The notes under the pieces were generated by a model, which saw nothing but the letters and a program-made list of their open reading frames with translations, ran no database searches and was not told the origin of the DNA. A stretch of DNA of 64,000 nt. Source: Mesonia phycicola. Its GTDB lineage: Bacteria; Bacteroidota; Bacteroidia; Flavobacteriales; Flavobacteriaceae. Where the stretch lies: the NCBI RefSeq assembly GCF_900141885.1, contig NZ_FQYY01000009.1:1-64000 (forward strand), in the 5' to 3' direction. This document shows, in pieces, positions 59,228-64,000 of this stretch; within the stretch, counting starts at the first letter, position 1; each line of letters starts with the position of its first letter. The position numbers were made by a program, and so were the translations under genes.

Positions 59228-60040
59228 TTAGTTTGATTTTTTGATGCTAAAGTTGTTGAATTTTACTTTTTCATCTTTTAGATTTTCTGGAGAGAGAATG
59301 CTTCTATAAATACCCCATTTAGGACGCATAACTTCTGCATCGGTTTTCCACATTCTAAGATTATCATTATTATATTCAATAATAATATTATTGGTAGAGT
59401 AATCTGTGATTTTTAAATAATATGAAGCTTTTGTTTTTTCTTCAAAAGTAATTATTTCCATTACTTGTAGCCATTTACCTTTAATTTTATCTAAATCTAC
59501 AGAAAGTAGTTTTTCTTGATTTAGTTGTTCTGCATACAATAGCTGTAATTCTTCTTTGTTATTTTTAATTCTTCTTGCAGTAATGGTAATGTTGGGTATT
59601 TTGTCTTCTGTGCCACCAATTGCCTTTATTTGATGTAAATGCGTAAATCTTTTAGAAGGGGAGAAGTTGTTTTCTAATTTAAATGTCCACGAATATTCAA
59701 ACTTATCTCCTTTTTTAGCAATTAAATTTTCAGGAGATTTTTTATAGGTTTTAATCTCTGTTCGTTGTCTATCAAATTTTTTACATCTGTCATTGTCAAT
59801 ATTTAAATGTATGTGAAATACAAATACATATTCTTTTAATTCGTTATCCCATTCTTGGGTAATGTGTTCTCCAAAATTAGTATGAATACAATCAGGAGTT
59901 TCTACAACGTTGGCATTTAAAGATAGATGTTTATTAATTAATTGGTAAGTATCTTCTGCACCATTTGCTTTTAGTAAGGTTTGTGAGTTTGCGAAGCTTA
60001 CATTAAAAACAATTAGCAAAACAGTGATATACTTTACCAT
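59228..60040 (-). CDS. Secreted jelly-roll polysaccharide-lyase-like protein
   Basis: A 270-residue secreted protein (signal peptide cleaved near SFANS, residue 19). It has the three strand motifs typical of jelly-roll lyases (Polysacc_lyase/PL7-PL13-PL20 fold group): DRQRTEIKTY (90-99), RFTHLHQIKA (131-140) and RPKWGIYRS (239-247). Glu, Gln, Lys and Tyr at those places could form the active site. The exact PL family and substrate are not clear to me. The gene is 280 bp downstream of eda; the context suggests alginate or another uronate polymer. Confidence 0.65.
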   Translation of the reverse strand: MVKYITVLLIVFNVSFANSQTLLKANGAEDTYQLINKHLSLNANVVETPDCIHTNFGEHITQEWDNELKEYVFVFHIHLNIDNDRCKKFDRQRTEIKTYKKSPENLIAKKGDKFEYSWTFKLENNFSPSKRFTHLHQIKAIGGTEDKIPNITITARRIKNNKEELQLLYAEQLNQEKLLSVDLDKIKGKWLQVMEIITFEEKTKASYYLKITDYSTNNIIIEYNNDNLRMWKTDAEVMRPKWGIYRSILSPENLKDEKVKFNNFSIKKSN

Positions 60041-60263
60041 AATTTGAGATTTAATATTAGAAAAGGGAAGAGGCTAATAAAATACTCTAAAGTATTACTA
60101 TAGTAATTACCTATTTTAAAATGAATAAAATAGACGTTTATAAAAAAGAAAGGGTTTAAGACGGAATCGATATTTAAGTTTCCTAATTTAATTCTGAAAT
60201 ACACCCCACAGTAGCACAGATTAAAGAAAAATAAATATGACAGATAAATCTAAACCGTTTATT

Positions 60264-60281
60264 ATAGTATGTTAGTACTAT
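60264..60281. promoter_or_regulatory. Inverted repeat upstream of the lyase-like gene
   Basis: ATAGTA-TGTTAG-TACTAT, a 6+6+6 inverted repeat in the 280-bp gap 60041-60320. A second one, AATACT-CTAA-AGTATT, lies near 60080-60095. They could be operators for a uronate-responsive regulator; no promoter box was found. Confidence 0.3.
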
Positions 60282-60320
60282 TTTTATATTAAACCCCCTT
60301 TGTTGTTATTGTAAAACCTA

Positions 60321-60950
60321 TTATGCCATTAATAATTGTTTGCATAGGTTTTGAATATTTTTTTTATCCTTAAATAAAGAAGAGCCTAAGCCAATAGCAT
60401 AAACCCCTGCATCTTTATATGCGTTTATTTCTTCTGGTGTTGATTGAATACCTCCACTAGGCATAATTTTTAACTCTGGGCAAGGCGCCAAAACATTTTT
60501 TATAAATTTAGTACCACCTAGAGTACTTACAGGAAATGCTTTTACCATACTTGCACCAAAGGTGTGTGCGGTATACATCTCTGTTAATGTGCTACAACCC
60601 GGAATCCAAGGTACGTTATTTTTAATACATACTTTACCTACTTTTTTAGATAAAAAAGGAGTTACTACAAAGTCTGTACCTGCTTTTACAAATTGTTTAG
60701 CCTGTTTTTTAGTTTTAATTGTACCTACACCAAGTAATAAATCTGGGTAAGTATCTTTCATTTTTAGTAATTCTTTAAAAACAGATAGTGCATTAGGACC
60801 TCTATTTACAAACTCTATTACACGCACCCCACCTTCATAACATTCTTCCACTAAATGTTTAGCTTCCTGGATATCATCTTCATAAAATAAGGGCATAATA
60901 GGCTTTTGCTCTAATATATCTAAAAGCTTTTTTTCTTTAGTATTTTTCAT
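60321..60950 (-). CDS. eda: 2-keto-3-deoxy-6-phosphogluconate aldolase
   Basis: A 209-residue class I aldolase that splits KDPG to pyruvate and glyceraldehyde 3-phosphate. Schiff-base Lys137 in ASMVKAFPVS, catalytic Glu46 in VRVIEFVNRG, and VVTPFLS and MPSGGI segments for phosphate binding. Last gene of the uronate operon, one base after kdgK. Confidence 0.93.
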   Translation of the reverse strand: MKNTKEKKLLDILEQKPIMPLFYEDDIQEAKHLVEECYEGGVRVIEFVNRGPNALSVFKELLKMKDTYPDLLLGVGTIKTKKQAKQFVKAGTDFVVTPFLSKKVGKVCIKNNVPWIPGCSTLTEMYTAHTFGASMVKAFPVSTLGGTKFIKNVLAPCPELKIMPSGGIQSTPEEINAYKDAGVYAIGLGSSLFKDKKNIQNLCKQLLMA

Positions 60951-60951
60951 A

Positions 60952-61962
60952 TTATCTAATAATTCTTGCGTTTAAATTAGAGTCTACTGCTTGATTTAAC
61001 TCTTCTTCTGAAATTAAGCTTACATCTCCTGGTATGGTGTGTTTTAATGCAGAAAGAGTATTTGCATAGGCTAATGCTTTTTCATTATTTTTAGTAAGCA
61101 TACCATAAATTAATCCAGCAGCAAAAGCGTCTCCTGTACCAATTCTATCTATTACGTGTGTAATTTCTATGGCATCTGTTTTATAATGTTGAGTTCCGTT
61201 ATAATATTCAGAAGAAATAGAATGACTAGATGCATTTTTAGCTATTCTAGTTTTGTGTATAATGTGTTTAATATTTGGAAGTTTTTCCATTAAAAAATCT
61301 GCAGATTCTTTAAAATCATTATAAGTGTAATTGGTATTAAATAACAAATTCACTTCTTCTGGACCTCCTATAAATACTTGAGAAAGACTGGCTAATTCTT
61401 TTAATATTTCTGTAGGGTTGGCATCATATTTCCACAAGTTACTTCTGTAAACAGGGTCTGTAGAAACCGTGATGTTTTTTTTGTTAGCAAGTTCTAATGC
61501 TTCTTTTAAAACAAGATAAGCATCTTTAGAAATTGCAGGTGTTATACCCGTCCAGTGAAACCAATCTGCACCTTCTAGAATCTCATCCCAATTAAAATCT
61601 TCTGGTTTAATTTTTGAAAAAGCAGAGTAATTTCTGTTATAACTAATTCTACTAGATCTATGTACAGCACCTTGCTCCATAAAGTATAGACCTAAAGGGT
61701 TACTGTTAAAAGTGTTGTGTTGAGTGTCAACGTTGTTTTTCTTTAAAAAACCAGTTACACTCTCCCCAATAAAATCATCAGGAAGAGAAGTAACATGGAC
61801 ACAAACACAACTTAAATGAGATAATGCAATGGCTACGTTGGCCTCTGTACCACCAAAATGTATATTGGCAGAATTTGCTTGATTATATTTTTGATAATCA
61901 GGCGGCATAAGGCGCATTAATACTTCACCAAGCGTTACTACTTTATGTTTTTTACTTTGCAT
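60952..61962 (-). CDS. kdgK: 2-keto-3-deoxygluconate kinase
   Basis: A 336-residue PfkB-family sugar kinase. The N-terminal GEVLMRLMPP and FGGTEANVAIALSHL, and the C-terminal anion hole/catalytic motif DRIGTGDAFAAGLIYG (about 278-293) are present. With the downstream aldolase it converts KDG to KDPG, the step that brings alginate- or pectin-derived uronates into central metabolism. It is 6 bp after the SDR gene. Confidence 0.92.
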   Translation of the reverse strand: MQSKKHKVVTLGEVLMRLMPPDYQKYNQANSANIHFGGTEANVAIALSHLSCVCVHVTSLPDDFIGESVTGFLKKNNVDTQHNTFNSNPLGLYFMEQGAVHRSSRISYNRNYSAFSKIKPEDFNWDEILEGADWFHWTGITPAISKDAYLVLKEALELANKKNITVSTDPVYRSNLWKYDANPTEILKELASLSQVFIGGPEEVNLLFNTNYTYNDFKESADFLMEKLPNIKHIIHKTRIAKNASSHSISSEYYNGTQHYKTDAIEITHVIDRIGTGDAFAAGLIYGMLTKNNEKALAYANTLSALKHTIPGDVSLISEEELNQAVDSNLNARIIR

Positions 61963-61968
61963 ATTTTT

Positions 61969-62721
61969 TTAACTAAACGCTAGTCCACCATTAATATCAA
62001 TGTTATTTCCTGTGATGAACGAAGCTTGATCTGAAGCTAAATATACAACTAGATCTGCAACTTCTTCAGCTTTTCCTTCTCTTCTAAGAGGTGTACCTCC
62101 AGCAACTTTTTCTCTTACCTCATTTTTTGTAAAGTCATCGTGAAATTTTGTTGCAATCATCCCTGGGCATAATGCATTTACTCTAATACCTTCTGGGCCA
62201 AATTCTTTAGCTAGTGATCTAGTAAAGGTTAACACAGCTCCTTTTGATGCAGCATATAATGAAGCACCTGGACCACCACCATCACGAGCGGCTTGAGAAG
62301 CAAAATTAACTACAGAAGCACCTTCTTTTAAATATGGTTTAACAGCTTTAGTAACCATTACTACAGATTTGAAGTTTACATCCATTAATAAGTTGTAAAA
62401 ATCGTCATCAATTTCATTAATAGTTTTTCTTCCAAATAAACCACCAGCAACGTTTACTAAAATATCTATTTTTTCACCGTAAGAATCTACTGTTTTTTGT
62501 ACTAAGTTATTTATATCTTCATGCTTAGTCATATCACCATATACAATGATACCTTCACCATTTACATCTTTGATTGCTTTTAAAGTGGTGTTAGCATCTT
62601 CTTCGTTTTCAAAATAGTTTACTACTACTTTTGCGCCTTGTTTTGCTAAACCTACAGAAACAGCTCTACCTATATCTCTAGCTCCTCCTGTTACTACTGC
62701 TACTTTTCCTTTTAAACTCAT
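61969..62721 (-). CDS. SDR oxidoreductase, likely DEH (uronate) reductase
   Basis: A 250-residue classical short-chain dehydrogenase: cofactor motif TGGARDIGRA (11-20), NVAGG, Ser142, Tyr156 and Lys160 (YAASK). In alginate operons of flavobacteria an SDR at this place reduces 4-deoxy-L-erythro-5-hexoseulose uronate to 2-keto-3-deoxygluconate, the substrate of the next gene product. KduD-type activity is an alternative. Confidence 0.82.
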   Translation of the reverse strand: MSLKGKVAVVTGGARDIGRAVSVGLAKQGAKVVVNYFENEEDANTTLKAIKDVNGEGIIVYGDMTKHEDINNLVQKTVDSYGEKIDILVNVAGGLFGRKTINEIDDDFYNLLMDVNFKSVVMVTKAVKPYLKEGASVVNFASQAARDGGGPGASLYAASKGAVLTFTRSLAKEFGPEGIRVNALCPGMIATKFHDDFTKNEVREKVAGGTPLRREGKAEEVADLVVYLASDQASFITGNNIDINGGLAFS

Positions 62722-62737
62722 GTTACTTTTTTAAAGA

Positions 62738-64000
62738 TTAATTATTAATTTTTAAGGGTTTTATATTTTTACAGAAAATAAAGATTGCCGCTATAGACAA
62801 TGGAACATATATCGCTATTAATATAAATGCAGGTTGGTATGAATTTTCTGTAATTACTGGAATTAAAAAGTTTAATATAATTACAGAAATTGCTGCAATT
62901 GTTCCTGCTAAACCAGCTAAGGTACCTACAGATTTCCCGTCAAATAAATCACTGGATAAGGTTTGGATGTTTGAAATAGCAAATTGAAAACCAAATAAAA
63001 CTAAAGCTACAATTACTACAAATTTAAAAGGTGTATCTGCTATTAATATAGTGGCAACTAAACCTATTAACATTAAGACTCCTGCTATACTAATTACAAG
63101 TTTTCTAGAGTAGTTTAATGATTTACCAGAGTTTAATAATTTACCAGCGTACCAACCACCAGCAATACTACCTATTGCAGCTCCAACGTATGGAAACCAA
63201 GAAAACATCCCAATTTCTTTTACATCAAAATTATAAGTATTTTGTAAATAGATAGGCATCCAACCTACAAATAACCACCATACTGGCTCTATAAAAAATC
63301 TACACAGTATAACTCCCCAAGCTTCTTTGTGTTGAAGTATTTGTAGGATGCTTAATCCTTTTTCTTCTTCTTTAGAATCGTCTTCTTCAGGTTGATTAGA
63401 AAGGATGTGCTTTTTCTCTTCTTCTGTAATCCAAGGGTGTTTAGATGGTTTATTTTTGTTAATTATTAACCAAGGAATTATCCAAAGTATACCTAAACCT
63501 CCAATAATAATAAAGGTCCATCTCCAACCATAAAGTTCATAAAGAAAAGCAATTATTAAAGGAGCTATTACAGAACCTAGAGCTGCTCCCGAGTTAAATA
63601 TACCCTGAGCTACAGCTCTTTCATTAATAGGAAACCATTCTGCATTACTTTTTACTGATCCTGGCCAGTTACCTGCTTCAGAAATTCCTAAGAAAAATCT
63701 AAAAATTCCTAATGACATGATCCCTCTTACTGCAAAATGTAATAATGAAGATAGAGACCATACAAATATGGAGATAACATACCCAAATCTAGTACCAACT
63801 TTATCAAACATTTTACCTGATACAAGCTTACCTATGGCATAAGAAAACATAAAAATGTTTAATATTAAACCATAGTCTGCCTCTGTCATGCCCAGATCTT
63901 TCTGCATAGCCGGCCACATTATAGATAATGCAGAACGATCTATGTAATTGATAATTGTAGCTAAACCAATTAGCCCAATTACCCACCATCTAAGTCCTTT
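62738..64000 (-). CDS. MFS hexuronate transporter, 5' end outside the window
   Basis: At least 420 residues of a 12-helix MFS permease of the anion:cation symporter group (ExuT-like). The frame is open to base 64000; upstream of the Met at 63919 it still encodes KGLRWWVIGLIGLATIINYI and DRSALSI, the family's helix-1 motif, so the true start lies beyond the window. Also visible: GSVKSNAEWFP and ERAVAQGIFNSGAALGSVIAP. First visible gene of the operon, 16 bp before the SDR. It probably imports the monomeric uronate released by lyases. Confidence 0.88.
   Translation of the reverse strand, partial: KGLRWWVIGLIGLATIINYIDRSALSIMWPAMQKDLGMTEADYGLILNIFMFSYAIGKLVSGKMFDKVGTRFGYVISIFVWSLSSLLHFAVRGIMSLGIFRFFLGISEAGNWPGSVKSNAEWFPINERAVAQGIFNSGAALGSVIAPLIIAFLYELYGWRWTFIIIGGLGILWIIPWLIINKNKPSKHPWITEEEKKHILSNQPEEDDSKEEEKGLSILQILQHKEAWGVILCRFFIEPVWWLFVGWMPIYLQNTYNFDVKEIGMFSWFPYVGAAIGSIAGGWYAGKLLNSGKSLNYSRKLVISIAGVLMLIGLVATILIADTPFKFVVIVALVLFGFQFAISNIQTLSSDLFDGKSVGTLAGLAGTIAAISVIILNFLIPVITENSYQPAFILIAIYVPLSIAAIFIFCKNIKPLKINN

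Overview
The window is chromosomal DNA from a low-GC member of the Bacteroidetes, almost certainly a (probably marine) Flavobacteriaceae species; the genus cannot be fixed from sequence alone. Supporting signs are the type IX secretion sorting domain at 12757-14484, TonB receptors with a carboxypeptidase-like N-terminal domain, lipoproteins with acidic residues just after the lipidated Cys, promoters of the Bacteroidetes type (TAnnTTTG at -7, TTTG at -33), a polymerase III alpha subunit fused to its proofreading exonuclease, and an alginate/uronate catabolic operon at the right edge. Several genes appear to use TTG or GTG starts.

Layout. 1-660 is gene-free: two 245-bp-period repeat units and a hairpin element that recurs at 41899-41997. 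673-12672 is mostly housekeeping: membrane zinc peptidase, saccharopine dehydrogenase, PEP carboxykinase, hemD, a polyprenol-phosphate sugar transferase with dihydroorotase and a DUF4296 lipoprotein, a sugar epimerase-like SDR, tyrS and a LuxE-like acyl ligase. 12757-21322 is a candidate nutrient-response module: T9SS-secreted protein, duplicated surface lipoprotein, TonB receptor and a divergent PhoB/PhoR-like pair, with an 11-bp-spaced direct-repeat array between them. 21269-27180 holds a glycosyltransferase, trmB, a LysE exporter, an alkyltransferase-like DNA-binding protein, and an Fe-S/redox run (mrp, nifU-like, ferredoxin reductase, ferredoxin).

27257-29526 is a compact unexplained operon (DUF3050 helical protein, CNGKC membrane protein, Met/His-rich outer-membrane barrel), followed by a 28-residue Cys-rich microprotein gene on the other strand. 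29870-33933 has glutaryl-CoA-type acyl-CoA dehydrogenase, a 52-residue membrane protein, a CPBP-type membrane protease and a DEAD-box helicase. 33940-34775 is a small island: a lipoprotein gene between two exact 25-bp copies of the trmN6 3' end. rpsP-rimM-trmN6, dnaE, trxA, a DUF58 gene and tRNA-Asp follow.

43965-46410 is a zinc/cadmium-type P-type ATPase with a Fur-family regulator. 47159-52689 is a DUF4374 lipoprotein plus TonB receptor divergent from a LytS/LytTR pair, with a well-formed LytTR-type operator between them; 53734-56992 repeats the theme with a DUF3500 lipoprotein and a second LytTR pair. 57075-59127 is a TetR, AhpD-like and haloacid-dehalogenase-like group with two matching 20-bp operators. 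59228-64000 is a lyase-like protein plus eda, kdgK, a DEH/uronate-type reductase and an MFS hexuronate transporter that runs off the right edge, and would carry lyase products into the Entner-Doudoroff pathway.

The most novel-looking items are the DUF3050/CNGKC/Met-rich barrel operon, the 25-bp-flanked lipoprotein island at trmN6, and the three regulator-operator pairings (PhoB-like, LytTR, TetR) that can be read from the DNA itself.
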